Numbered from the stretch's first letter, positions 8,023 to 17,172 are shown. The stretch is 64,000 bases of DNA from Verrucomicrobiota bacterium (GCA_027493615.1 JAOSKK010000035.1:310001-374000); one strand, 5' to 3'. Translations and numbers: made by a program. Notes: generated by a model from the sequence alone, not told the origin.

Positions 8023-8304
8023 TCAGGCGGGTTGGGCCGCACCCGCGGCGGCGCGGCGAGCGGCGCGGGCGTCGTAGGTTTCGGCCCGCATCACGTTCGA
8101 AATATGGAGGGAGCCTTCCCGTTCGAGGATGCCGCCCTCGGGGTGTTGCTGGCTCTTGCGCTGGTGGCGTTTGATCATCTTGACGCCCTCGACAATGACC
8201 CGGTGCTTCTTGCGCAAGACGGCGATGACCTTGCCGCGCTTGCCCTTTTCGGTGCCGGCGATGACGACGACCTGGTCGTTCTTTTTGACGTGAAACTTCT
8301 CCAT
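8023..8304 (-). CDS. rplX: 50S ribosomal protein L24
   Basis: L24 initiates 50S assembly. The 93-residue product has the KOW motif DQVVVIAGTEKGKRGKVIAV near the N-terminus and then VEGVKMIKRHQRKSQQHPEG, typical of the family. The C-terminal residues (DARAARRAAAGAAQPA) form a short Ala-rich tail. It lies 3 nt after rplN. Confidence 0.96.
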   Translation of the reverse strand: MEKFHVKKNDQVVVIAGTEKGKRGKVIAVLRKKHRVIVEGVKMIKRHQRKSQQHPEGGILEREGSLHISNVMRAETYDARAARRAAAGAAQPA

Positions 8305-8307
8305 AGC

Positions 8308-8673
8308 TCAGATGACCTCCGGGGCGAGGGAGATGATCTTCATGAACCGCTTCTCGCGCAACTCGCGGGCGACGGGACCGAAGATGCGGGTGCCTTTGGG
8401 GTTGAGGTCCTTGTCAATGATGACCACGGCATTGCTGTCGAAGCGCAGGTAGGAACCGTCACTTCGGCGGATGGGCTGGCGGGTCCGCACGACCACGGCA
8501 TTGACCACCTCGCCCTTCTTCACGGTGCCATCGGGTGAGGCCTCTTTGATGTGGGCCTTGATGACATCGCCGATGCGGGCGTAGCGCTGGTTGCGGCCGA
8601 GCACGCCGATGGCGGCGGCGCGCTTGGCACCGGAGTTGTCGGCGACGTCGAGGATCGAGCGAACTTGGAGCAT
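8308..8673 (-). CDS. rplN: 50S ribosomal protein L14
   Basis: The 121-residue product starts MLQVRSILDVADNSGAKRAA and keeps DVIKAHIKEASPDGTVKKGE, then YLRFDSNAVVIIDKDLNPKG TRIFGPVARELR, all strongly conserved in L14. It contributes to the intersubunit bridge region of the 50S. Order and length are normal. Confidence 0.97.
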   Translation of the reverse strand: MLQVRSILDVADNSGAKRAAAIGVLGRNQRYARIGDVIKAHIKEASPDGTVKKGEVVNAVVVRTRQPIRRSDGSYLRFDSNAVVIIDKDLNPKGTRIFGPVARELREKRFMKIISLAPEVI

Positions 8674-8676
8674 AGG

Positions 8677-8982
8677 TCAGGTTCCGGCTGGCGCGGCGGG
8701 CGCGGCTGCCTCGCCTGCGGCGCGATTGAGGATCTCCACCAGACGCCAACGCTTGAGCTTGGACAGGGGACGGGTCTCCTGGATGAGGACGCGGTCACCG
8801 GCCCGGGCCTCCCCCTTCTCATCGTGCGCGTAGAACTTCTTGTACTGGGTGACGACCTTCTTGTAGCGGGGATGGCGGAAGCGGCGCTGGACCTGGACGA
8901 CGATGGTCTTGGCCATCTTGTTGGACAGCACCTCGCCTGTGCGCGCTTTGCGTCGGTTCTGGCGTTGTGGCGTTTCGGACAT
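8677..8982 (-). CDS. rpsQ: 30S ribosomal protein S17
   Basis: S17 is a primary binder of the 5' domain of 16S rRNA. The 101-residue product carries RTGEVLSNKMAKTIVVQVQR near the start and the signature DRVLIQETRPLSKLKRWRLV. A short Ala/Pro tail (EAAAPAAPAGT) follows the core. It lies between rpmC and rplN as usual. Confidence 0.96.
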   Translation of the reverse strand: MSETPQRQNRRKARTGEVLSNKMAKTIVVQVQRRFRHPRYKKVVTQYKKFYAHDEKGEARAGDRVLIQETRPLSKLKRWRLVEILNRAAGEAAAPAAPAGT

Positions 8983-8999
8983 AGGGAGGGGAGAGGAGC

Positions 9000-9197
9000 T
9001 CAGGCGGCCTGGTGACGGAGCGCGGACAGGGCGGTTTCGACACGGGCGATGTCGCGGCGCAGGGTGCGGAGGCGAGCCGGCTTCTCGAGCTGGCTGCTCG
9101 CCTTCTGGAGGTGCAGGTTGAACAGTTCCTGGCGCAGGTCGCGGCTGAGCGAAGCCAACTCGACCGCCGTCTTGTCTTTCAAATCGGACATCTTCAT
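9000..9197 (-). CDS. rpmC: 50S ribosomal protein L29
   Basis: L29 is a small helical protein beside the nascent-peptide exit tunnel. The 65-residue product starts MKMSDLKDKTAVELASLSRD. It has the family ELFNLHLQKASSQLEKPARL segment and the RRDIARVETALSALR ending. Order rplP-rpmC-rpsQ is conserved. Confidence 0.95.
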   Translation of the reverse strand: MKMSDLKDKTAVELASLSRDLRQELFNLHLQKASSQLEKPARLRTLRRDIARVETALSALRHQAA

Positions 9198-9213
9198 CGG
9201 GGAGAATCGCCTG

Positions 9214-9634
9214 TTATCCGGCGTGGCGCCGGGAAACGAACTTCGTGCGGATCATGAGCTTGGTGGCGGCCAGCCGCATGGATTCCCGGGCCATCTCCTC
9301 GGGAATGCCGGCCACTTCGAAGAGGATCGTGGCGGGGCGCACGACAGCCACCCAGCCCTCGACGCCGCCCTTGCCGGTACCCATGCGGACCTCGAGGGGT
9401 TTCTTCGTGTAGGGCTTGTCGGGGAACACGCGGATCCACATCTTTCCACGACGCTTCATGCTAGCGGCTGATGGCGATACGGGCCGCCTCGATCTGGCGG
9501 TTGTCCAGCCAGCAGCGCTCGAGGGCCTGCAGGCCGAAGTCGCCGAAGGCAACTGTGTTGCAGCGGCTGGCGATTCCGGAGCGGTTCCCGCGCTGTTGTT
9601 TGCGGTACTTGACCCGGGCGGGCATCATGGCCAT
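9214..9634 (-). CDS. rplP: 50S ribosomal protein L16 (one frameshift)
   Basis: L16 helps organise the A-site and peptidyl-transferase region. The N-terminal part (MAMMPARVKYRKQQRGNRSG, then FGDFGLQALERCWLDNRQIE) reads into a premature TAG. The other frame continues MKRRGKMWIRVFPDKPYTKK to the end. An extra base near 9461 separates the two parts. Corrected length is 139 residues, which is normal. I chose 9634 as start because a GAGGAGAAAGG ribosome binding site precedes it, just after the rpsC stop. Confidence 0.92.
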
Positions 9635-9652
9635 GGCGATCCTTTCTCCTCG

Positions 9653-10391
9653 TTAGGGTTGCGGCACCGCGGGCGTGACCGGCGGTACGGAGGCAGGTGC
9701 CGGCGCGGGGCGCCGGCGTCGGGACGGCCGTCGTGCTGGTGCGGGTGGGGGCCGCGGCCTTCTCGGGCTTGTCCTCGCCACGGCAGACCCAGCATTTCAC
9801 CCCGAGCTTGCCGTACATGGTGTTGGCCTCAGCAAAGCCGTAGTCGATGTTGGCGCGGAGGGTGTGCAGCGGCACACGCCCCTCATGGTAGGATTCGACG
9901 CGGGCGATCTCAGCGCCCCCCAAGCGGCCCGCGCAGCGGATCTTGATGCCTTCGGCACCGAAATCCATGGCGGTCTGGACCGCCTTTTTCATGGCGCGAC
10001 GGAAGGAGATGCGGCGCTCGAGCTGGAGGGCGACGTTTTCGGCGACGAGCTGGGCGTCCATCTCCGGCTTCTTGACCTCCTGGATGTCCACGTAGACTTC
10101 CTTGCCGGTCAGCTTGCCGAGGTCCTCCTTGAGCTTGTCGATCTCGGCGCCCTTGCGGCCGATCACGACTCCGGGGCGCGCCGTGAAGATGGTGATGCGA
10201 CAGCGGTTGGCGGCGCGTTCGATCTGGATGCGCGGCACGGCCGCGGCGTCGAGCTTGCGCTTGAGCAGGCGGCGGATCATCTGGTCCTCTGCGAGCAGCC
10301 CGCCGAACTCTTTTTTGGGGGCGAACCACTTGGACCGCCACTCGTGGGTGACCGCCGTGCGCAGGCCGATTGGATTTGTCTTCTGACCCAT
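9653..10391 (-). CDS. rpsC: 30S ribosomal protein S3 (one frameshift near the end)
   Basis: S3 lines the mRNA entry channel. The start MGQKTNPIGLRTAVTHEWRS at 10391 is canonical. The KH motif (GVVIGRKGAEIDKLKEDLGK) and HTLRANIDYGFAEANTMYGK follow. After GEDKPEKAAAP an extra base in the run 9747-9751 breaks the frame. Removing it gives a basic tail (ARRPSRRRRPAPAPAS) ending PVTPAVPQP with a stop at 9653. Corrected length is about 245 residues. The unshifted frame would run on into rplP. Confidence 0.93.
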
Positions 10392-10395
10392 AGCT

Positions 10396-10728
10396 TTACT
10401 CGTCGGACAAAACGATGCGGATGTGCGAGCGCCGCTTGAGAACGGGCCCGGCCGAGCCACGCGCCTTCGGCGTGAAGCGCTTCAAGATGGTGGCGCGTCC
10501 GGCGACCGCCTCCTTGACCCGGAGGCGGTCGGGCTTGAGTTGTTTGTTGTTCTCGGCGTTGGCGATCGCGGATTTCAGGGTCTTGGCGACCAGCCGGGCG
10601 GACTTACGGGGGACCATGCCCAGGATGGCGACCGCCTTCTCGGCGGGCAGGCCCTGGATCTGGCGGACGACTTCGCGTGCCTTTTGCGGCGACAGCGCCA
10701 GGTTCTTGTTGATGGCTCGAACTTCCAT
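10396..10728 (-). CDS. rplV: 50S ribosomal protein L22
   Basis: L22 extends a beta-hairpin into the exit tunnel. The 110-residue product has NLALSPQKAREVVRQIQGLP near the start and the signature KRFTPKARGSAGPVLKRRSH IRIVLSDE at the end. It lies between rpsS and rpsC, with no anomaly. Confidence 0.96.
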   Translation of the reverse strand: MEVRAINKNLALSPQKAREVVRQIQGLPAEKAVAILGMVPRKSARLVAKTLKSAIANAENNKQLKPDRLRVKEAVAGRATILKRFTPKARGSAGPVLKRRSHIRIVLSDE

Positions 10729-10741
10729 AGGCGCGGGGGGC

Positions 10742-11023
10742 TTACTTGGCTTCGGCCTTGGCGGTGTGAGCGCCGTGCTTCTTGAACACGCGCGTCAGGG
10801 AGAACTCGCCCAGGCGATGTCCGACCATGTTCTCGGTGACAAACACGGGCAGGAAGACCTTCCCGTTGTGCACGTTGAAGGTCAGTCCCACGAAGTCCGG
10901 TGTGATGACCGAGCGCCGTGACCAAGTGCGGATGGGCGCCTTGGACTTTGCCTCCTTCGCTTTCAGGACCTTGTCCAGCAGGTGGTGGTCCACGAAAGGA
11001 CCCTTTTTGACGGAACGACCCAT
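10742..11023 (-). CDS. rpsS: 30S ribosomal protein S19
   Basis: S19 in the 30S head contacts S13. The 93-residue product starts MGRSVKKGPFVDHHLLDKVL. It contains TWSRRSVITPDFVGLTFNVH and the conserved GHRLGEFSLTRVFKKHG. It begins 3 nt after the rplB stop, the standard S10-operon arrangement. Confidence 0.97.
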   Translation of the reverse strand: MGRSVKKGPFVDHHLLDKVLKAKEAKSKAPIRTWSRRSVITPDFVGLTFNVHNGKVFLPVFVTENMVGHRLGEFSLTRVFKKHGAHTAKAEAK

Positions 11024-11026
11024 AAC

Positions 11027-11881
11027 TTATTTCAGCTTCATTGGCCGGCCATCGCGCCGCACCACGATAAAACGGTTGGACTGCTTCTTTTTCGGCCGCG
11101 TCCGATAGCCCTTGGCCAGCAAACCCCACGGCGAGGTCGGCTGCTGCCAGCCCCCGCCGGATTTGGACTTGCCGGCGCCCCCGCCGTTTGGGTGGTCGAC
11201 CGGGTTCCGCACAACGCCGCGGTTGATGGGCCGTTTGCCCCGGTGCCGCGAGCGACCCGCCTTGCCGAGGACCACGTTCTCCCACTCCAAGTTACCGACC
11301 TGGCCGATGGTGGCGTAGCAGGTTTCTTTGACCTTGCGGATCTCGCCCGAGGGCAGGCGGATGAGCGCGTAGCCTTCGTCGCGCGACATCAGCGTGGCCG
11401 CACCGCCGGCGCTGCGCACCATCTGTCCGCCGCGGCCAGGCACCAGCTCGATGTTGTGGATGGGCAGACCCACGGGCACCGCGCTGAGCGGCAGAGCGTT
11501 CCCCACTTCCGCAGCGGCCTGCGGGCCGCTGTTGAGGCGCGCTCCGACTTCGAGTCCGTTCGGGGCGAGGACATACCGGCGTTCGCCGTCGGCGTACTCA
11601 AGCAGGGCCAGCCGCGCACTCCGACACGGATCGTACTCGAGGGCGATGACCTTGGCCTCGACGCCGTGTTTGTTGCGCCGGAAGTCGACGGTGCGGATCT
11701 TCTGCTTGTGGCCGCCGCCGATACCCCGGGCGGTGACGCGGCCGTAGTGGTTGCGGCCCCCGGTCTTTTTGCGGATGGTGACGAGCCCCGGCTCCGGGCG
11801 TTTCTTGGTCACGCCGCGGTAATCCTGGACGGTGATGTACCGCGTGGACGGCGTGAGGGGGCGGAAGGTTTTGACGGGCAT
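11027..11881 (-). CDS. rplB: 50S ribosomal protein L2
   Basis: L2 is the largest 50S protein and supports peptidyl transfer and subunit joining. I chose the ATG at 11881 (MPVKTFRPLTPSTRYITVQD), which matches family starts; the frame is open 22 codons further upstream. The 284-residue product contains GRVTARGIGGGHKQKIRTVD and the C-terminal NPVDHPNGGGAGKSKSGGGW loop that reaches the active centre. Confidence 0.97.
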   Translation of the reverse strand: MPVKTFRPLTPSTRYITVQDYRGVTKKRPEPGLVTIRKKTGGRNHYGRVTARGIGGGHKQKIRTVDFRRNKHGVEAKVIALEYDPCRSARLALLEYADGERRYVLAPNGLEVGARLNSGPQAAAEVGNALPLSAVPVGLPIHNIELVPGRGGQMVRSAGGAATLMSRDEGYALIRLPSGEIRKVKETCYATIGQVGNLEWENVVLGKAGRSRHRGKRPINRGVVRNPVDHPNGGGAGKSKSGGGWQQPTSPWGLLAKGYRTRPKKKQSNRFIVVRRDGRPMKLK

Positions 11882-11892
11882 AGCGGGTCGGG

Positions 11893-12174
11893 TTAGGTCA
11901 GCACAATCTTGTCGCCCTTTTTCAGCGTCACGATGGCCTTCTTCCAACTGGGAGCCTGGCCGGCCTGGTGGGTGCGCTGACGGCGGAGCTTGCCACGGAC
12001 GTGCATGGTGCTCAAGCCGGTCACCTTGACCTTGAACAGCTCCTCGACGGCCCGCTTGATCTGGGGCTTGGTGGCGCGGCGGTCGGCCACCACCGTGTAC
12101 TGGTTATGCTTGTCCGCCTGGATGCTGCCCTTCTCGGTGAGGCGGGCGGACTTGATGATCTCGAAGGAATTCAT
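11893..12174 (-). CDS. rplW: 50S ribosomal protein L23
   Basis: L23 forms part of the docking site at the exit tunnel for trigger factor and SRP. The 93-residue product begins MNSFEIIKSARLTEKGSIQA. It has the RATKPQIKRAVEELFKVKV region followed by the strand and loop typical of L23. It lies between rplD and rplB. Confidence 0.95.
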   Translation of the reverse strand: MNSFEIIKSARLTEKGSIQADKHNQYTVVADRRATKPQIKRAVEELFKVKVTGLSTMHVRGKLRRQRTHQAGQAPSWKKAIVTLKKGDKIVLT

Positions 12175-12178
12175 GGCA

Positions 12179-12808
12179 CTATTTCAGGCGCTCCTCGACT
12201 TTGGCGAACGCCGGCCGCGTGAAGAGCAGTTTGTCGTAGCGCAGCACCTGGTAGGTATTGAGCGCTTCGCCGGTGGTGAAGGCCACCTCGGGCAGATTGC
12301 GGGACGCGAGCTGCAGTTGACGCTGATCCCCGCTGCCGCACAGGAGCACGGTGCGACCGGTCAGTTCCAGGCCGGCCAGGACGCCGACCAACTCCTTGGT
12401 CTTTGGCGCGGTCAAAGAAAGATCGTCCACGACCACCACATCGCCCGCGCGGAGGCGCTCGGACAAGGCCCGGCGCAGGGCCAGTTGGCGGGTCTTGACG
12501 TTGACCTTCCGGCCGAAATCGCGGGGGCGGGGTCCGAAGACCACACCGCCGCCGCGCCACAGGGGGGACTGGAAAGAGCCGGCGCGGGCGCGGCCGGTGC
12601 CTTTCTGTCGCCAGGGTTTGCGGTTGGTGCCGGCGACTTCGCCGGCGGTCTTGGTGCAGGCGGTCCCGGTGCGCTGGTTGGCGAGGTACGCCACGACGGT
12701 GTCGTGCACCGCCTGGGTGCCCTTGCCGTCCTCGATGAGGGTGAAGCCAACCTCGACTTCGCCGGTGGCGTTGCCTTTGCTGTCCTTGACGGTGAGTTTC
12801 ATCGCCAT
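12179..12808 (-). CDS. rplD: 50S ribosomal protein L4
   Basis: The 209-residue product shows the conserved loop PWRQKGTGRARAGSFQSPLW RGGGVVFGPRPRDF, which lines the exit tunnel. The C-terminal region TGEALNTYQVLRYDKLLFTR is also typical. The start is either codon 1 or the Met at codon 3 (MKLTVKD). In some bacteria L4 represses its own S10 operon; nothing here shows whether that applies. Confidence 0.96.
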   Translation of the reverse strand: MAMKLTVKDSKGNATGEVEVGFTLIEDGKGTQAVHDTVVAYLANQRTGTACTKTAGEVAGTNRKPWRQKGTGRARAGSFQSPLWRGGGVVFGPRPRDFGRKVNVKTRQLALRRALSERLRAGDVVVVDDLSLTAPKTKELVGVLAGLELTGRTVLLCGSGDQRQLQLASRNLPEVAFTTGEALNTYQVLRYDKLLFTRPAFAKVEERLK

Positions 12809-12817
12809 GCTCCCTTG

Positions 12818-13606
12818 CTACTTCTTGGCCTTGGCCGGCCGGGCGGCGGCGGCCTTGGCTTCGGCGGCTTTGCGGTCGGCCTCCGCCTTGGCCTTTTCCT
12901 CGGCGCGTTGGACCCGGCGGGCCTCGGCCAGGGTCTTGGGGATCTTCTTGGACTCGCGCAGGACCACGTAGTCACCATTGGCCCCGGGGATGGCGCCCTT
13001 GACGAGGATCACCTGGTCTTCGGGCAGGACGCGCACGACTTCGAGGTTCTGGGTGGTACGGCGGACCTGGCCCAAGTGACCGGGCATCCGCATGCCGCGC
13101 ATGACCGTGCCGGGGAACAGGCGTTGACCGATGGCGCCCGAGCGCCGGTGCCAGCCCTTGGCGCCGTGCGTGGAGTCACCGCCGCGAAAGCCGTGGCGAG
13201 CGACGACGCCTTCGAAGCCGCGGCCCTTGGTGACGCCGATGGCGTCCACGAAATCGCCGACCTGGAAGATGTCGGGCCCCAGGAGATCGCCGGGCTTCAC
13301 GGCCAGGGAAAAATCGCGAAACTCGCGGATGCGCTGGACGCCGGCGAGCATGACGGGTTCTTCGTCCTGGGCGCGTTTGACGTCGACGCCGCAGCGGGCG
13401 AGATGGCCGAGTTTGGCCTTGGAGAGGCGGGAGTCCTTCTGGGGGCCAAAGCCCAACTGGACGGCGTTGTAGCGGTCCTTGCCCTCGCGGGTCTTGACCT
13501 GCAGCACGCGGTTCGGGCCGGCGAGCACCACGGTCACCGGGACGAGCACGCCGTCCTCGTCATAGACGCGTGTCTGGCCCAGTTTCTTTCCGAGCAACCC
13601 AATCAT
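12818..13606 (-). CDS. rplC: 50S ribosomal protein L3 with an Ala/Lys/Glu-rich C-terminal tail
   Basis: The start MIGLLGKKLGQTRVYDEDGV is canonical. The core contains TKGRGFEGVVARHGFRGGDS and PGTVMRGMRMPGHLGQ, both L3 signatures. The last 50 or so residues (ARRVQRAEEKAKAEADRKAA and onward) are a charged helical tail absent from most L3 proteins, so the 262 residues exceed the usual 210. The frame also extends upstream of the ATG, which I treat as an artefact of GC-rich DNA. Confidence 0.96.
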   Translation of the reverse strand: MIGLLGKKLGQTRVYDEDGVLVPVTVVLAGPNRVLQVKTREGKDRYNAVQLGFGPQKDSRLSKAKLGHLARCGVDVKRAQDEEPVMLAGVQRIREFRDFSLAVKPGDLLGPDIFQVGDFVDAIGVTKGRGFEGVVARHGFRGGDSTHGAKGWHRRSGAIGQRLFPGTVMRGMRMPGHLGQVRRTTQNLEVVRVLPEDQVILVKGAIPGANGDYVVLRESKKIPKTLAEARRVQRAEEKAKAEADRKAAEAKAAAARPAKAKK

Positions 13607-13608
13607 AA

Positions 13609-13917
13609 CTAGATCTTGATCGTGATATCCACGCCGGCGGGCAGGTTGAGCTTCTTGAGCTCGTCCACGGTTTTCGCCGTCGGTTCCAGGATGTCGAGCA
13701 ATCGCTTGTGCGTCCGTTGTTCGAATGTCTCCATGGACTTCTTGTCCGCGTGGGGCGAGCGGTGCACCGTGTAGCGTTCGACCCGGGTCGGCAGCGGAAT
13801 CGGACCCGCCACCATGGCGCCGGTACGCTTCACGGTTTCCACAATCTCGCGCACCGACTGGTCGATCACCCGGTGGTCGTACGCCTTGAGGCGAATGCGA
13901 ATGCGTTGTCCTGCCAT
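13609..13917 (-). CDS. rpsJ: 30S ribosomal protein S10
   Basis: S10 is a 30S head protein and, in many bacteria, the transcription antitermination factor NusE. The 102-residue product runs from MAGQRIRIRLKAYDHRVIDQ through VAGPIPLPTRVERYTVHRSP HADKKSMETFEQRTHKR to ITIKI, all canonical. It lies 22 nt after fusA. No tuf gene intervenes, although fusA-tuf-rpsJ is the common order. Confidence 0.97.
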   Translation of the reverse strand: MAGQRIRIRLKAYDHRVIDQSVREIVETVKRTGAMVAGPIPLPTRVERYTVHRSPHADKKSMETFEQRTHKRLLDILEPTAKTVDELKKLNLPAGVDITIKI

Positions 13918-13939
13918 ACAAAGAACGAGTTGTCTATCT

Positions 13940-16116
13940 TTAACTGCGCGCAGCCTTGGGTTTGGCCGAATCCAGGATGGCCGCCACGATGTTGGCCGGC
14001 ACGGGCTCGAAAGACTGCGGCTCCATGGTGTAGGCCGCCCGCCCCTTGGACAGGGAGCGGATGGCCGTCGCGTAGCCAAACATCTCGGCCAGCGGCACAT
14101 GGGCATGGAGGCTGGTGGCATTGTTCTTGGCCTCGATGCTGACGATCTTGCCGCGCCTCCGGTTCAAGTCGCCCAGCAGGTCGCCCTGGTACTCCTCCGG
14201 GGTGGTGCACTCGACCTTCATGATCGGTTCCAGCAGGATCGGGTTCGCTTTGCGAGCGGCCTCTTTCAAGGCGAAGATGCCGGCCATCTTGAACGCGAGT
14301 TCGCTGGAGTCGACCTCGTGGTAGGTCCCGTCCACGATGGCGACCTTCAAATCAACCATCGGATAGCCGGCCAGCACGCCGCCGGCCACGGCCTCGTTGA
14401 TACCGGCGATCACGGCGGGGATGTATTCCTTCGGGATCACGCCGCCAACGATCTTGTTTTCGATCTCAACGCCCTTGCCCCGTTCGTTGGGCGCCAGCGT
14501 GATGACGGCATGGCCGTATTGGCCCCGACCGCCGCTCTGGCGGACGAACTTGCCGACGCCCTCGGCCGGCTTGAGCACGGTTTCCCGGTAAGCGATCTGG
14601 GGCGCGCCTGAGGTGGCCTCGACCTTGAACTCGCGCAGGAGGCGGTCGCGGATGATCTCGAGGTGCAACTCGCCCATGCCGGCGATGATGAGCTGGCCGG
14701 TCTCCTCGTTGGTGAAGCAGCGGAAGGTCGGGTCCTCCTCCGCCAGGCGCTGGAGGCTCTCCCCCAGACGGTCGCGGTCGGCCATGGTCTTTGGCTCGAC
14801 GGCCATCGAGATGACGGGCTCGGGGAAGGTCGGAGGCTCGAGGAGGACCTGGCGTTCCTCGGTGCAGAGGGTGTCGCCGGTGGTGATGTTCCGGATGCCC
14901 ACGAGGGCGGCGATGTCGCCCGAATAGACGGTGTCGACGTCGAGGCGTTTGTCCGCCTGGATCATCATCACGCGGTTGACCCGCTCACGGCGGCGGGTGC
15001 GGGGGTTGAAAATCATCTCGCCCTTCTTGAGCTGGCCGCTGTAGACGCGGAAAAAGACCAGCTTGCCGACGAAGGGATCGGTCCAGAGCTTGAACGCCAG
15101 CGAGCAGAACTTGGCGCGGTCGTCGCTGGGGATTTCGACCGTCTGGGTCGGATCCTCGGCATCCAGGCCGGTGGGGGGCGGCACGTCGAGGGGCGAGGGC
15201 AGGTAATCGACGACGGCGTCGACGAGCGGTTGCACGCCGCGCTTCTTGAACGCCGAGCCGCAGAGGACGGGGACGAGCTCGATCTTGCAGGTGAGCCGGC
15301 GGATGGCGCGCTTGAGGGCGGCGGCATCGACGGGCTTGTCCTCGATGACGAGCGCGGCGATTTCGTCGTCCTTGTTGGCGACGGCATCGACCAGTTCGGC
15401 CAGGGCCAGGCGGGCGTCTTCCTGGAGGTCGGCCGGGATGTCGGCGACCTGGTAGAGCATGCCGGATTCGTCCTTGGGATCGTAGCGGATGGCACGCTGG
15501 TTGATCAGGTCGATGACCCCTTCGAAATGGTCTTCCTTCCCGATGGGCAACTGGATGGGGTAGGCGTAGGCGCCGAGCTTCTTGCGCATCTCGGCGACGG
15601 CGTTTTCGAAGTTGGCCCCGGTACGGTCCATTTTGTTGACGAAGGCGACGCGGGGGACCTTGTACTTGGTGGCCTGGCGCCAGACGGTTTCGGACTGGGG
15701 TTGGACGCCGGCGACGCCGCAGAACACGGCGACGGCGCCATCGAGGACGCGCATCGAACGTTCGACCTCGGCGGTGAAGTCGACGTGACCGGGGGTGTCG
15801 ATGATGTTGATGCGATGCGGGACGCCCTCGCCGAGCTTGACCAAGCCTTCAGATTTCTGCGTCCAGTAGCAGGTGGTGGCGGCGGAGGTGATGGTGATGC
15901 CGCGTTCGCGTTCCTGCTCCATCCAGTCGGTGACGGTGTTGCCGTCGTCGACGTCACCCATGCGGTGGATGAGGCCGGTGTAAAAAGGATGCGTTCGGTG
16001 GTGGTCGTCTTGCCGGCGTCGATGTGGGCCGCAATGCCGATGTTTCGCGTGCACTGCAAGGGGTACTTGCGGTGAGGCGAATTCACACTCTCGGCACTGG
16101 GAACGGCGCTGGACAT
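13940..16116 (-). CDS. fusA: Elongation factor G (one frameshift)
   Basis: EF-G is the GTPase driving translocation. The N-terminus (MSSAVPSAESVNSPHRKYPL, then the P-loop AHIDAGKTTTTERILF) is in one frame. One A is missing in 15982-15986 (plus strand). The rest follows in the other frame: YTGLIHRMGDV, switch II DTPGHVDFTAEVERSMRVLD, NKMDRTG and domains II-V, to the end. Corrected length is 725 residues, slightly above the usual 700. It lies between rpsG and rpsJ in the str order. Confidence 0.95.
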
Positions 16117-16187
16117 GAAAACCGGGGGAGGGAATAAAAAGGCCCCGACCGACCTTGGCCCTCGGGGCGCGTGTACGTGGGGGGTGG

Positions 16188-16660
16188 CTACCAGCGGAAG
16201 TGAGCGAAGGCCTTGTTGGCTTGGGCCATCTTGTGGACGTCATCGCGCTTGCGGATGGCGTTGCCCTGGCCCTGGTAGGCATCGAGGATCTCTGCGGCCA
16301 AGGCCTGCTTCATGGGCTGACCTTTGCGGGCGTCGGCAAACTTCACGATCCAGCGCATGGCGAGGAGACCTGGCGGTCGGAAGGCACCTCGAGAGGGACC
16401 TGGTAGGTGGCGCCGCCGACGCGGCGCGGCTTGACTTCGAGGCGGGGTTTGGCGTTGTCGACGGCCCGCTGCAGCACATCGAGCGGGCTGCTGGCGGGAT
16501 TCTTGGTGGCGATCTCGTCGAAGGCGCCGTAGACGATGCGCTGGGCAGTGCTGCGCTTGCCGCACTTCATCACCATGCTGACCAGGCGCGACACGAGCCC
16601 CGAGTTGAATTTCGGGTCCGGGCTGACGGGACGTTTGAAGGCGCGACGACGACGAGACAT
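16188..16660 (-). CDS. rpsG: 30S ribosomal protein S7 (one frameshift)
   Basis: S7 nucleates 30S head assembly. The frame MSRRRRAFKRPVSPDPKFNS to YQVPLEVPSDRQ is canonical. A base is missing at about 16363-16367, after which the other frame reads LAMRWIVKFADARKGQPMKQ and ends MAQANKAFAHFRW. Corrected length is 157 residues, typical of the family. It lies 9 nt after rpsL. Confidence 0.94.
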
Positions 16661-16669
16661 ACGCGAGAG

Positions 16670-17080
16670 TTACTTGGCGGTGGCGGCGGCGGCGGCTCCG
16701 GCCTTGGCGGCTTTCGGGCGCTTGACCCCGTACTTGGATCGGCTGACGCGGCGCTTCTCGACGCCCGCGGCATCCAGGGTGCCCCGAACAATGTGGTACC
16801 GCACCCCGGGCAGATCCTTCACCCGGCCGCCCCGCACGAGCACGATCGAGTGTTCCTGCAGGTTGTGACCTTCATCAGGGATGTAGGCGATGACCTCGAA
16901 TCCGTTCGTCAACCGAACCTTGGCCACCTTGCGCATGGCCGAGTTGGGCTTCTTGGGCGTGCGCGTCATGACCTGCAGACACACGCCCCGCCGGAACGGC
17001 GCGTTCTCGAGCGCCGGCGACTGGCTCTTGTATCGCAACTTCGCACGTCCCTTTCGGACGAGTTGATTGATGGTCGGCAT
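16670..17080 (-). CDS. rpsL: 30S ribosomal protein S12
   Basis: S12 sits at the decoding centre. The 136-residue product starts MPTINQLVRKGRAKLRYKSQ and contains TRTPKKPNSAMRKVAKVRLT NG and PDEGHNLQEHSIVLVRGGRV, regions where streptomycin-resistance changes map in other bacteria. It has a short Lys/Ala tail. The reverse-strand frame stays open far upstream, but that part is antisense to the decarboxylase gene and is not used. A ribosome binding site-like GAGAGGG lies upstream of the ATG. Confidence 0.96.
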   Translation of the reverse strand: MPTINQLVRKGRAKLRYKSQSPALENAPFRRGVCLQVMTRTPKKPNSAMRKVAKVRLTNGFEVIAYIPDEGHNLQEHSIVLVRGGRVKDLPGVRYHIVRGTLDAAGVEKRRVSRSKYGVKRPKAAKAGAAAAATAK

Positions 17081-17144
17081 CGCGTCAAATCCCTCTCCAG
17101 CGGGTCTCCGCAGACTTGAACCCCTGGAGCAAAACGGGGCAGGG

Positions 17145-17172
17145 AGGTTAGCAACCGTCGTGCTTGGTGCAA
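17145..17172 (-). promoter_or_regulatory. Candidate promoter of the ribosomal supercluster
   Basis: On the minus strand TTGCAC (17167-17172) and TAACCT (17145-17150) are separated by 16 bp. They lie about 65 nt upstream of the rpsL start. An A/T-rich tract (AAAAAAACTGTTG, AATTATTTCC) sits just upstream and could act as an UP element. This is the only AT-rich patch in the rpsL-decarboxylase intergenic region. The match is by eye. Confidence 0.45.

Noticed and set aside
15960..16010. Programmed frameshifting in fusA
   Set aside because: The break is a one-base loss in an A run before essential domains, with no shift site-plus-structure, and the same kind of break occurs across the window; assembly error is simpler.
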